DNA of 64,000 nucleotides from assembly GCF_900107585.1 (NCBI RefSeq), contig NZ_FNQM01000001.1:524277-588276 (forward strand), given 5' to 3'. Position numbers and translations under genes: made by a program. The stretch is from Rubrimonas cliftonensis. GTDB taxonomy: Bacteria > Pseudomonadota > Alphaproteobacteria > Rhodobacterales > Rhodobacteraceae. The notes beneath the pieces are model-generated. The model did not search any database. It was given only the letters and a program-made list of their open reading frames with translations, and had not been told where the DNA came from. Positions 38,338 through 46,658 of this stretch are shown here, one piece after another (positions within the stretch are counted from its first letter, which is position 1; every line of letters starts with the position of its first letter).

Positions 38338-39420
38338 TCAGCCGGGTGGGTTCATGCGCCGCCACGCCGTCGTCGCCACGGCCACGGTGACGAGGATGCG
38401 GACCAGATGGCAGAACGTCACGAAGATCGGGTCGGCGCCGAGCGACAGCGCGATCAGACCCATCTCCACGACGCCGCCCGGGGCGAGCGCGATCAGCATG
38501 ATCGCGAACGGCGCCGCGCCCGCCATCGCCAGCGGCGCGGCGATGACCGCGGCGACCGCCATCATCGCGCCGACCGAGACGAGCGACAGCGCGAAGCACC
38601 GCCCGAGCGCGGCCGGCCGCATTCCCGTGAACCGCTGCCCCAGACTCACCCCCACGACGAGCTGCGAGACGCTCACCAGCCAGTCGGGCGGCGCCGCATG
38701 GGTCCAGCCCAGCGCGTGGACGAGGCCGCTGACGACGATCGGCCCGAGGATCTGGCCGGCGGGCAGCCTGATCGCGCGGGCCCCGAAAAAGCCCACGACG
38801 CCGGCGCTGGTCAGAAGAAGAAAATCGTTCAGCGTCAAGGCGCCGGCCGCCGCGAAACGGGCGCCGCCGGCGCTGCCGACGGCATGCCCCTCGGTGAACA
38901 TGAACGCGAGCGGGATCAGCGTGACGGTGACGGCGATGCGCGCGAACTGCAGGGCGCTCAGGTCGCGCGCATCCGCCCCGGCCTTCGACCCCAGCTCGAT
39001 AGACTCGATCAGCCCGCCCGGCATCCCAGCAAAGAAGGCCGTCTCGCGCGAGAGGCCGCCGACGCGGCGGAAGACCTGATAGTTCACCCAGTGCGCGAGG
39101 CAGACGAAGACCGCCACGCCTAGCGCGGCATGCCACCAGCCGAGCGCCGCCGCGGCGAGCTCCGCCGTCACCGCGCCGCCGATCAGCACGCCGATCACCG
39201 GAATGAACACCAGCCGCGCCGTCTGGGGGAACGCGATGGGGCCGCCGAAGGCGCGGACGTTGGCCGCGGCCGCGGCGCCGGTGGCGAACAGCCCTCCGAG
39301 CAGCCATGGCAGCGGCGCCCCGAGATTGAGCGCGACGACGCCGCCGATCGCGCCGAGGCAGAGGGCGAAGCACCACTGCGCGACGCGCTGTCGCAGGGGA
39401 TGTTGCGGATTGGACGACAT
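38338..39420 (-). CDS. AbrB family membrane transporter-like protein
   Basis: A 360-residue integral membrane protein with two homologous halves (AbrB duplication). The half-repeat signature occurs as LGAPLPWLLGGLFATGA near the N-terminus and RLPAGQILGPIVVSGLVHALG in the second half; about 9-10 hydrophobic helices are visible. Database entries often carry the misleading name ammonia monooxygenase, but no monooxygenase motif is present. Its role is unknown, although relatives affect gene regulation and efflux. ATG at 39420, with only a weak ribosome site; it diverges from the aminotransferase gene. Confidence 0.87.
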   Translation of the reverse strand: MSSNPQHPLRQRVAQWCFALCLGAIGGVVALNLGAPLPWLLGGLFATGAAAAANVRAFGGPIAFPQTARLVFIPVIGVLIGGAVTAELAAAALGWWHAALGVAVFVCLAHWVNYQVFRRVGGLSRETAFFAGMPGGLIESIELGSKAGADARDLSALQFARIAVTVTLIPLAFMFTEGHAVGSAGGARFAAAGALTLNDFLLLTSAGVVGFFGARAIRLPAGQILGPIVVSGLVHALGWTHAAPPDWLVSVSQLVVGVSLGQRFTGMRPAALGRCFALSLVSVGAMMAVAAVIAAPLAMAGAAPFAIMLIALAPGGVVEMGLIALSLGADPIFVTFCHLVRILVTVAVATTAWRRMNPPG

Positions 39421-39570
39421 CGGGCCGGCGTTGTTGCTGGGAGCGGGGCGCACCCTCTTGCGCCGCTGCGCCGCTGCGCGCAAGGGACGGTGGCCAGCGC
39501 CCCCGCGCCGATGCGCGACCGTTCCCCTGCGCAGCCGAACGCCCGCTGCGCGCGCCGCCCGAGGTGAGAC

Positions 39571-40755
39571 ATGTTCGAGACCCTGCACCCCTCCAAGCCC
39601 GACCAGATCATGGCGCTCAACGCCGCCTTCCGCGCCGACCCGCGCGAGGCGAAGCTCGACCTCGGGGTGGGCGTCTACAAGGACGAGGCCGGCCGCACGC
39701 CGATCCTGCGCGCGGTCAAGGCCGCCGAGCGCCGCCTCGTCGAGACCCAGGCCACCAAGGCCTATCTCAGCCCCGCCGGCGACCCCGCCTTCTGCGCCGC
39801 TATGGTGGCGCTCGCCTTCGGCGCGGACGCGCCGAACGACCGCATCGCCGCGGTCCAGACCGTCGGCGGCACCGGCGCCGTGCGCATCCTGTGCGACCTC
39901 GTCGCCCGCGCCGAGCGCGGCGCCACGGTGTGGCTGCCCGACCCCACCTGGCCGAACCATCCCGCCATCGCGAAGCAGGCGGGGCTCGGCTTCCGCACCT
40001 ACACCTACTTCGACCCCGCCACCGTCGGCGTCGCGTGGGAGGCGATGCGCGCCGCGCTCAGCGAGGCCGGCCCGGGCGACGTGGTGCTGCTGCACGGCTG
40101 CTGCCACAACCCCACCGGCGCCGACCTCACGCCCGAGCAGTGGCGCGAGATCGCCGCGCTCGCCGTGGACCGCGGCTTCACGCCGTTCCTCGACCTGGCC
40201 TATCAGGGCTTCGGCGACGGGCTGGAGCCCGACGCGACGGGCCTGCGCATCCTCGCCGCCGCCGTGCCGGAGATGCTCGTCGCGCTGTCGTGCTCGAAGA
40301 ATTTCGCCCTCTATCGCGACCGCGTGGGCTGCGCGGCGGTGCTGGCGGCGGCGCCGGCGGCGGCGGACCTCGCCGGGGACAACCTGCGCGCGCTGGCCCG
40401 CGTGACCTATTCGATGCCGGCCGACCACGGCGCGGCGGTCGTCTCCACGATTCTGGGAGACGCGGCGCTGCGCGAGGACTGGACCGCCGAGCTCGACGCG
40501 ATGCGCGCGCGCATCCTGACGCTGCGGACAGACCTCGCGGCCGCCCTGCGCGAGCGGCTCAACGACGACGGCTTCGACTTCATCTCGCGCCATCGCGGCA
40601 TGTTCTCGCTCACGGGCCTCTCGGCGGAGATCGTCGAGCGGATGCGCGCCGAACACGGCGTGTACCTCGTCGGGGACGGGCGCATGAACGTCGCCGGGCT
40701 CAACGCCGCGGGGGTGAGGCGGTTCGCCGACGCGCTGGCGGCGGTCAGGGGCTGA
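39571..40755 (+). CDS. Aromatic amino acid aminotransferase
   Basis: A 394-residue class I aminotransferase of the AspC/TyrB group. The PLP lysine is Lys243 in SCSKNFALYRDRVG. HGCCHNPTGAD carries the PLP-ring contact, and GLDLGVGVYKDEAG-type N-terminal sequence (LDLGVGVYKDEAG) is present. It transfers amino groups between aromatic or dicarboxylic amino acids and 2-oxoglutarate. ATG at 39571 with GAGGTGAG just upstream. Its stop codon overlaps the ribosome site of phaE, so phaE-phaC may be read from the same transcript. Confidence 0.93.
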   Translation: MFETLHPSKPDQIMALNAAFRADPREAKLDLGVGVYKDEAGRTPILRAVKAAERRLVETQATKAYLSPAGDPAFCAAMVALAFGADAPNDRIAAVQTVGGTGAVRILCDLVARAERGATVWLPDPTWPNHPAIAKQAGLGFRTYTYFDPATVGVAWEAMRAALSEAGPGDVVLLHGCCHNPTGADLTPEQWREIAALAVDRGFTPFLDLAYQGFGDGLEPDATGLRILAAAVPEMLVALSCSKNFALYRDRVGCAAVLAAAPAAADLAGDNLRALARVTYSMPADHGAAVVSTILGDAALREDWTAELDAMRARILTLRTDLAAALRERLNDDGFDFISRHRGMFSLTGLSAEIVERMRAEHGVYLVGDGRMNVAGLNAAGVRRFADALAAVRG

Positions 40756-40762
40756 GGTCGTC

Positions 40763-41566
40763 TTGGCGGAGGGCGCCGCGCCCGGAGGCGGCGGGCGGAG
40801 CGACGCGGAGGCGGGCCCCGACCCGCTGACGACGCTGCTGGCCGAGCTGGGGCCGGCGCTGGCGGCGCAGATGCAGCGCGCCGGCCTCGCCGCGCTGGCC
40901 GCCCCGCCGGGGGAGCAGCCGCAGGACGCGCTATGGCGCATCGCTTCCGCGCAAGGGACGGCGTGGAGCGCGGCGTTGCGCGCCGCCTCCGCCCGCGCGG
41001 CGCGGAGCGCGCCCGGCGCCGCGGCGCTCGCGCGCTTCCTCGACCCCGCGCAGTGGCTGCTCGGCGGCGACGGCGCGCCCGAGCCCGCGCTGGACCGCCT
41101 GGTGGCGCCCGCGACCGACCCCGAGCTGGCGCGCGGTCCGGAGGCCGCCGCCCTGCGCGCGGCGCTGGCGCGCCACCGCGCGCTCGTGGGCGCGGCCTAT
41201 CTCGACATGATGGCGGCGGTGGCGCGCAGGCTGGCGGAGACGGACCGTCCCGATTTCGGGCAGGCGCAGGCGCTCTGGATCGAGGCCGCCGGGCGCACGC
41301 TCGACCGGCTCCACGCCTCCGAGGGCTTTCTCGCCTCGCAGGCGCGCGTGGCCGCCGCCGCGGTCGCGCTGCGGCGCGCCGAGCGCGCGGCCGAGGACGC
41401 GCGCCGCCGCGAGCGCGGCGAGCCGACGCGCGCCGACGTCGACGCGCTGGCCGAGACGGTCGCGACCCTGCGCCGCGAACTGCGCGCGCTGCGGCGCGAC
41501 ATGGCGCGCGGCGACGGCGCCGGGCCGGAGAGCGGCCGCGCCCCCGACGCGCCCGGCCGCGGCTGA
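40763..41566 (+). CDS. phaE: Class III poly(hydroxyalkanoate) synthase subunit PhaE
   Basis: A 267-residue Ala/Arg-rich helical protein. The diagnostic C-terminal PhaE block is clear: QALWIEAAGRTLDRLHASEGFLASQARV, then RGEPTRADVDALAETVATLRRELRALRRDMA, which matches the LPTRAEVD-coiled-coil end of PhaE proteins. PhaE has no catalytic residues; it binds PhaC and stabilises the active complex at PHA granules. TTG start at 40763, with GAGG 5 nt upstream embedded in the aminotransferase stop. The usual order is phaC then phaE; here phaE comes first. Confidence 0.88.
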   Translation: MAEGAAPGGGGRSDAEAGPDPLTTLLAELGPALAAQMQRAGLAALAAPPGEQPQDALWRIASAQGTAWSAALRAASARAARSAPGAAALARFLDPAQWLLGGDGAPEPALDRLVAPATDPELARGPEAAALRAALARHRALVGAAYLDMMAAVARRLAETDRPDFGQAQALWIEAAGRTLDRLHASEGFLASQARVAAAAVALRRAERAAEDARRRERGEPTRADVDALAETVATLRRELRALRRDMARGDGAGPESGRAPDAPGRG

Positions 41567-41571
41567 CGCCG

Positions 41572-42708
41572 ATGAACGCCGGAGGCCCGATACCCGCCCC
41601 CCCGCCGCTCCCGTGGCCCGACGCGCCTGCGCGGCTGCTGCGCGTGGCGCGCGCGCTGGCGCGCGCCGACGAGGCCGGCACGGCGATCGGCGCGACACCG
41701 TCGGACGTCGCGGCGACGCGCGACGGCTCACGCCTCCTGCGCCACCGCGGTCCGGCCTCTGCGGCGGGCGCAGGGAGCGGCCGCGCCGCCGCCCCGCTCA
41801 TGATCGTCCACGGCCTCGTCGGGGCCGGCGAGATCGTCGACCTCGCGCCCCGCTGCTCGCTGGTGGGCGACCTCGTGGCGCTCGGCTTCGCCGTCTACAG
41901 CGTCGAATGGCGGCCGCAGGGCGGGCGCGGCGCCGGGGGCGACGCCCTGTGGCGCGCGCTCGCCTTCGAGGACTTCGCGCTCGACCGGCTGGGCTACTTC
42001 GCCGACGCCGTCGCCGGGCTGGAGGGGCGCCGGCCCGCCGCGCTGGGGGTCTGCGAGGGCGGCGTGTTCGCGGCCTGCCTCGCCGCCCTGGAGCCGCGCG
42101 CGCTCGCCGGCGTCGCGCTGGCGGTCACGCCCATCGACTTCCACGCCGAGCCGTCGGCGCCGCTCTCGCGGCTCGTCCGGAGCCTCGGCCGCGAGACGCT
42201 GGAGGGCCTGATCGAGGTGCTCGGCGGCCTGCCCGGCCCCGTGATGGACGCCGCCTTCCGCCGCCTGACGCCCGCGCGCACCCTTGCCAAGCACACCGCC
42301 GACCTGATGGACGCGAACGGCGCGCGCGCCGCCACGGCGCAGTTCCTGCGCATGGAGCGCTGGCTCGCCGCGCGGCCCGACCACCCGGCCGCGGCCGCCC
42401 GGCAGGCGCTGATCGACCTCTACCACGACAACGCGCTGGCGCGCGGCGCCTTTGCGCTGGACGGGCGCAGGGTGGATCTCGGCGCGATCACGGCCCCCGT
42501 GCTCGCACTCTACGGCTTGCGCGACCATCTCGTGCCGCCGGCCTGCGCCCGCGCCATCGGCGCCCTGACCGGCGGGCCCTGCCGCGAAGCCCCCATCGAC
42601 GCCGGCCATGTCGGCGTCTTCGTCAGCCGCCGCGCACGCGGCCTCGCGGGCCGCGCGCTGGCGGAGTTCCTGACGGATCAGACGGTTCTGGACGCCAGCC
42701 GCGTCTGA
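41572..42708 (+). CDS. phaC: Class III poly(hydroxyalkanoate) synthase subunit PhaC
   Basis: A 378-residue alpha/beta-fold polymerase that links 3-hydroxyacyl-CoA units into PHA. The lipase-like box is LGVCEGG with nucleophile Cys161. Asp318 (YGLRDHLVPP) and His346 (DAGHVGVF) complete the triad, with spacings close to the Allochromatium enzyme (Cys149-Asp302-His331). The short length, as opposed to about 600 residues for class I, and the adjacent phaE define class III. The gap to phaE is 5 nt. The 3' end overlaps the convergent TRAP permease gene by 31 nt. Confidence 0.9.
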   Translation: MNAGGPIPAPPPLPWPDAPARLLRVARALARADEAGTAIGATPSDVAATRDGSRLLRHRGPASAAGAGSGRAAAPLMIVHGLVGAGEIVDLAPRCSLVGDLVALGFAVYSVEWRPQGGRGAGGDALWRALAFEDFALDRLGYFADAVAGLEGRRPAALGVCEGGVFAACLAALEPRALAGVALAVTPIDFHAEPSAPLSRLVRSLGRETLEGLIEVLGGLPGPVMDAAFRRLTPARTLAKHTADLMDANGARAATAQFLRMERWLAARPDHPAAAARQALIDLYHDNALARGAFALDGRRVDLGAITAPVLALYGLRDHLVPPACARAIGALTGGPCREAPIDAGHVGVFVSRRARGLAGRALAEFLTDQTVLDASRV

Positions 42709-44882
42709 TAGGCCCACACGGCGACGCCGAGCGCCAGGCCGCCGAGGTCCGTGACCAGCCCGCCGGAGATCATCAGCAGCGCCGCCACCAGCAGCGCCGC
42801 CCGGATCGGCAGCGCCAGCGCGCCAAAGAACCACCCCGTCGCCGCGCCCGACAGCATGTAGACGCCCAGCATCGCCGTGACGCAGTTCAGCGCGATGACG
42901 TGCCAGGCGCCCTCCATCAGCAGCCCCGGCGCCGAGAAGAACATGAACGGCACGATGAAGGCCGACAGCCCGACGCGGAAGCTCTCCACCGACGTCCGCA
43001 TCGGCTCGGACCCCGCGATGGCCGCGCCGGCATAGGCCGCCAGCGCCACCGGCGGCGTGATCGCCGAGATCACGGCGTAGTAGAACACGAAGAAATGCGC
43101 GGTCAGCGTCGGGATGCCGAGGTCGATCAGCCCCGGCGCCACCACGCTCGCCGCCACCGCATAGGCCGCCGTCGTGGGCATCCCCATCCCCAGCAGGATG
43201 GCGATGCACATCGCGAAGAACAGCGCCAGAAGCTGCGAGCTCTCGGCCAGCCCCAGCAGCAGGTTGGAGAAGCGCGCGCCCACGCCGGTCAGCGAGATGA
43301 CGCCGACGATCACGCCGGCGCAGGCGCAGACCGCGATGATCTGGATCGACATGACGCCGGCCAGCTCGAAGGCCTTCATGGTCGAGCGCAGGCCCATGCG
43401 GTGCGGCGTCAGCCAGCTCACCACCGCCGCCGCCACCGTCGCCAGCGTGCCGGCGCGGATCACGGAGTAGCCGAGAAACAGCGCGACGATGAGAATGACG
43501 ATCGGGATGAACAGGAAAACCCGCTTCATCATCTCCTTCAGCTTCGGCAACTCGTCGTCGCGCATGCCGCGCATGCCGAGCTTGCGCGCCTCGAAGTCCA
43601 CCATGAAATAGACCGAGGCGAAGTAGAGCGCGGCGGGGATCAGCGCCGCGATGGCGATGTCGGTGTAGGGGATGCCGGTGATCTCGGCCATGATGAAGGC
43701 GCCGGCGCCCATGATCGGCGGCATGATCTGCCCGCCGGTGGACGCCGCAGCCTCGATCGCCGCCGCCGTCTGCTTCCTGTAGCCGATCTGCTTCATCAGC
43801 GGGATGGTGAGCGAGCCGGTGGCGACCACGTTGCCGGCCGAGGTGCCGTTGATCATCCCCATCAGGCCCGAGGCGAAGATCGCCACCTTCGCCGGCCCGC
43901 CCCGCGCCTTGCCCGCCAGCGCGAACGCGAAGTTCACGAAGTACTCGCCGACCTTCGACGCCTGCAGGAACGCCGCGAAGATGATGAACAGGATGATGTA
44001 GGTCGAGGAGACCGCCGTCGTCGGCCCGAGGATGCCGACATCGGTGTAGACCTGACTGAAGAACCGCTCCCACGCGATGCGCGGCGAGGTCAGGAACCCC
44101 GGCAGCAGGTGCCCGACGAAGACGTAGACGAGAAACACGGCGGAGATGATCACCAGCGCGAGCCCCGCGACACGCCGCGTCAGCTCCATGATCAGCAGCG
44201 TGCCGGCGAGGGCCGCGAGCGAGATGCCGATGGGCGCGAAGGGCGTGCCCGTCGAGTTGCGCATCAGCGTGCCGAAGATCGTGATCAGATAGACGGCGAC
44301 CGTCGCCGCGCACAGCGTCAGCAGAAGGTCTGGCGCCGCAAAGCCGCCGCGCTCTTCGCGGTGGAACCATGACAGAACCACGCCGCCGACCGTCGCGGCC
44401 AGCAGCGGCGCGCCGAACAGCCACGTCTCGTTGAACCTGATGGCGGCGTCGATGCCGTTCCACATCAGGCCGTTGGATATCTGGATCGCAAACCAGACCG
44501 CCACCGCCAGCGAGAAGGCGGCCGGGACCATCAGCGCCATCGACAGCCTGCCGAGCAGCGGCGTGCGCTGCCCGCGTCCTTCCGCGAAACCGGCGCCGGC
44601 GAACAGGATGAACCCCAGCGCCAGCGCGCCGGCGACGTGGACGATGCGGAAGTTCCATGTCTCCATTGGGAATGACGGCAGGAACGGGACGACCACGGCC
44701 CCGCCGGTGAGGTTCGAGATCGACACGCCGTTCAGCGCCGCCATGTGGAACAGCGCGTAGACCATCGCGAGCCCCGCGACGAGGCGCAGCGACGCGCCGT
44801 CGAACAGGCGTCGGTTGGCCTCGACCGGCTCCTCGTCGGCGATCGACGCGTCGAACTCGATGACGTCCTTCTCGTTGGCCAT
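42678..44882 (-). CDS. TRAP transporter fused permease (4TM/12TM)
   Basis: A 734-residue membrane protein combining the small (DctQ-like) and large (DctM-like) TRAP permease subunits, as in TAXI-type systems. Signature segments are SGLMGMINGTSAGNVVATGSLTIPLMKQIGY, EAAASTGGQIMPPIMGAGAFIMAEITGIPY and LLGMGMPTTAAYAVAASVVAPGLIDLGIP. It imports an organic acid or similar solute using the sodium gradient. The matching TAXI binding protein is at 45226, with the small Acb2-like gene between them on the other strand. GGGAGATGAAGG precedes the ATG. Confidence 0.95.
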   Translation of the reverse strand: MANEKDVIEFDASIADEEPVEANRRLFDGASLRLVAGLAMVYALFHMAALNGVSISNLTGGAVVVPFLPSFPMETWNFRIVHVAGALALGFILFAGAGFAEGRGQRTPLLGRLSMALMVPAAFSLAVAVWFAIQISNGLMWNGIDAAIRFNETWLFGAPLLAATVGGVVLSWFHREERGGFAAPDLLLTLCAATVAVYLITIFGTLMRNSTGTPFAPIGISLAALAGTLLIMELTRRVAGLALVIISAVFLVYVFVGHLLPGFLTSPRIAWERFFSQVYTDVGILGPTTAVSSTYIILFIIFAAFLQASKVGEYFVNFAFALAGKARGGPAKVAIFASGLMGMINGTSAGNVVATGSLTIPLMKQIGYRKQTAAAIEAAASTGGQIMPPIMGAGAFIMAEITGIPYTDIAIAALIPAALYFASVYFMVDFEARKLGMRGMRDDELPKLKEMMKRVFLFIPIVILIVALFLGYSVIRAGTLATVAAAVVSWLTPHRMGLRSTMKAFELAGVMSIQIIAVCACAGVIVGVISLTGVGARFSNLLLGLAESSQLLALFFAMCIAILLGMGMPTTAAYAVAASVVAPGLIDLGIPTLTAHFFVFYYAVISAITPPVALAAYAGAAIAGSEPMRTSVESFRVGLSAFIVPFMFFSAPGLLMEGAWHVIALNCVTAMLGVYMLSGAATGWFFGALALPIRAALLVAALLMISGGLVTDLGGLALGVAVWAYQTRLASRTV

Positions 44883-45000
44883 GCCTTCATCTCCCGGTCG
44901 ACGCGGCGCGCGCAGGGCGCCGGCGAAAGTCGGCCTCAGTTAAACATCCTTTTCCTGATCTTCGAAGATAACCAGTGGACGTCGTTACAGGAGAGCCGCG

Positions 45001-45180
45001 ATGACCGCCCACACGCAGATGAGTTCGACTCAGGCGGCCAACGCCCGTGCGATCCGCGAACACGGCGATGACATGCTCTGCTTCTTCGACAGCCTCGGGC
45101 AGTCCCGCGAACTCGATCAGGCCAAGGTCCGCCTTGAGGAAGCGCTCATGTGGGCCGTCAAGCACGCCACCAAGGGGTGA
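45001..45180 (+). CDS. Small Acb2/Tad1-hairpin-domain-like protein
   Basis: A 59-residue gene: ATG at 45001, TGA at 45178, with AGGAGAG 5 nt upstream. It has two predicted helices (about 12-31 and 36-57) forming a helical hairpin. The second helix reads SRELDQAKVRLEEALMWAVKHATK, the LEEAxMWAVK pattern I associate with the Acb2/Tad1 hairpin family. Those are phage proteins that sequester cyclic nucleotides to block CBASS or Thoeris defence, with many uncharacterised bacterial relatives. No phage or CBASS genes are adjacent. The gene sits divergent from the TRAP permease and convergent with the TAXI gene. Its function is uncertain. Confidence 0.62.
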   Translation: MTAHTQMSSTQAANARAIREHGDDMLCFFDSLGQSRELDQAKVRLEEALMWAVKHATKG

Positions 45181-45184
45181 CGCG

Positions 45185-45202
45185 GCCCCGGCGCGCCGGG
45201 GC
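45185..45202. terminator. 18-bp perfect palindrome between convergent genes
   Basis: GCCCCGGCGCGCCGGGGC is self-complementary and lies just after the small Acb2-like gene and before the end of the TAXI gene. Without a T-tract it could still act as a bidirectional transcript-end hairpin. Confidence 0.45.
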
Positions 45203-45225
45203 TGCGCCGAAGCCGCGCCGGCGGC

Positions 45226-46200
45226 TCAGCCGCCGTGCACCATGTCGTCGGGGATGTCTGCGCCCTGTTCGCGGAACCACCGGGCGGCGCCGGGGTGCCA
45301 CATCAGGACATTGTTCTTGTCCCAGTTCTCGAACACGGTGCTGCGCGCGGAGTTGTGGATGCTCACCATCCTCGCGTTGTCCTCCATCGTGGCCTTGACC
45401 GCCTCGTAGACGAAGCTCTCCGGCAGGTCGCACCCGGCGATGGCGAAGTTCCACATGGCGACGGACCGCGCAGGCGCCTCCAGCGTCGTGTAGGTCGACG
45501 CGGCGATGTCGAACGGCGCCACCGGGAAGGCGGCGAGGATCTTGCGCTGCTCCTCCTCGGTGAACTCGATGATGTTGATGTCGGTCTGCACCTCGAGCTG
45601 GCTGACAGCCGGCACCGGCACGCCGGCGGCGAACGCGATCACGTCGAGCAGGCCGTCCTGAAGCTGGCCGCCGAGATCCGACCAGCCGCCGTTGCGGCGC
45701 TCGAAAGCGACGCCCAGCGTCTCCATCATGCGCGGGAAGTAGGTGTCGGAGGACGAGCCGGCCGGGCCGAAGCCGATGCGCGCGCCGGCGGGGATGTCGG
45801 AGATGCTGGTGATGCCCGAGGAGGAGAGCGCCGTCACCGAGAACGGCGTCTGGTACATCGGGAACATGGCGCAGGCGTTGGTCATCTGCAGGCCGGGCGC
45901 GATCGGGTTCTCGCCCTCCAGCGACTCGCGCGCCGGGCCGAGGGTGGTGAGGCCGAACGCGGCGTCGCCGGTGTGCACAAGCGCCATGTTCTGCATCGGG
46001 CCGCCGGTCACTTCGCCGGCGCCGGTCACGCCAAGCTCCTGCGCGACCATGTTGGCCCAGCCGGAGCCGTAGGCGAAGAACGTGCCGCCCTGGCTCGCCG
46101 TGGCGATGGTGAAGCTCGACGGCCAGTCGGCCCGATCCTGGGCGCCCGCGCCGAACGCGACGAGCGCCGCGACGGCGGCCAGTGTGAGGGTCGGTTTCAT
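45226..46200 (-). CDS. TAXI family TRAP transporter solute-binding protein
   Basis: A 324-residue periplasmic binding protein of the TAXI (TRAP-associated extracytoplasmic immunogenic) family. The signal peptide is LTLAAVAALVAFGAGAQ. The mature start is SFTIATASQGGTFFAYGSGWANMVAQEL, with GPAGSSSDTYFPRMMETLG and the C-terminal HPGAARWFREQGADIPD typical of the family. It delivers substrate to the fused TRAP permease at 42678. The ATG at 46200 has GGGAG 5 nt upstream, and longer upstream frames are rejected. Confidence 0.93.
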   Translation of the reverse strand: MKPTLTLAAVAALVAFGAGAQDRADWPSSFTIATASQGGTFFAYGSGWANMVAQELGVTGAGEVTGGPMQNMALVHTGDAAFGLTTLGPARESLEGENPIAPGLQMTNACAMFPMYQTPFSVTALSSSGITSISDIPAGARIGFGPAGSSSDTYFPRMMETLGVAFERRNGGWSDLGGQLQDGLLDVIAFAAGVPVPAVSQLEVQTDINIIEFTEEEQRKILAAFPVAPFDIAASTYTTLEAPARSVAMWNFAIAGCDLPESFVYEAVKATMEDNARMVSIHNSARSTVFENWDKNNVLMWHPGAARWFREQGADIPDDMVHGG

Positions 46201-46365
46201 GTCGTCTCCCATGTCGGTTCTCTCGTCCGGCTTGTTCTGCGCGACGGCGCGCAACGCCGAATCGCGAGCAAATTGCCCCATTGCGTCCGGATTGGCGAGC
46301 GGGATTGCTGGCGCCGGCCCGAGCGCGGGGATAGTCTCGGCGCACGCAGGATTGAGAGGTCTTAG

Positions 46366-46605
46366 ATGTCCCACACGCCGCACGAGCTCGCCGAGGCTTT
46401 CCCCGATCAGCACGAAGCCATCCAGCGGCTGCGCGCGGGCGACGCCCATTTCGCGCGCCTCGCCGACGAGCACCATGAACTCAACCGCCAGATCCACCGC
46501 GCCGAGACCGACGTGGAGCCGATGGCCGACTTCGCGCTCGAAGACCTGAAGAAGCGCCGCCTGCAGCTTCTCGATCAGATCAGGGCGATGCTCTCGGCGG
46601 CCTGA
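46366..46605 (+). CDS. YdcH family protein (DUF465)
   Basis: A 79-residue helical protein of the widespread DUF465/YdcH family: HEAIQRLRAGDAHFARLADEHHELNRQIHRAETDVEPMADFALEDLKKRRLQLLDQIRAML. The function is unknown. It is a two-helix coiled coil without membrane segment. It precedes pepN by 53 nt on the same strand. Confidence 0.93.
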   Translation: MSHTPHELAEAFPDQHEAIQRLRAGDAHFARLADEHHELNRQIHRAETDVEPMADFALEDLKKRRLQLLDQIRAMLSAA

Positions 46606-46658
46606 GCCGCCGTCCCCGCACGCCGACCGCGCAATTCCCGGACCCGGAGACCGCGCCC

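Noticed and set aside
38338..39420. Ammonia monooxygenase, a name often given to this family
   Set aside because: The protein is a duplicated AbrB-type membrane protein with no metal-binding or monooxygenase motif.
44745..45409. CBASS or Thoeris operon around the Acb2/Tad1-like gene
   Set aside because: The neighbours are the TRAP permease and TAXI binding protein; no CD-NTase, TIR, SLOG or effector gene is present.
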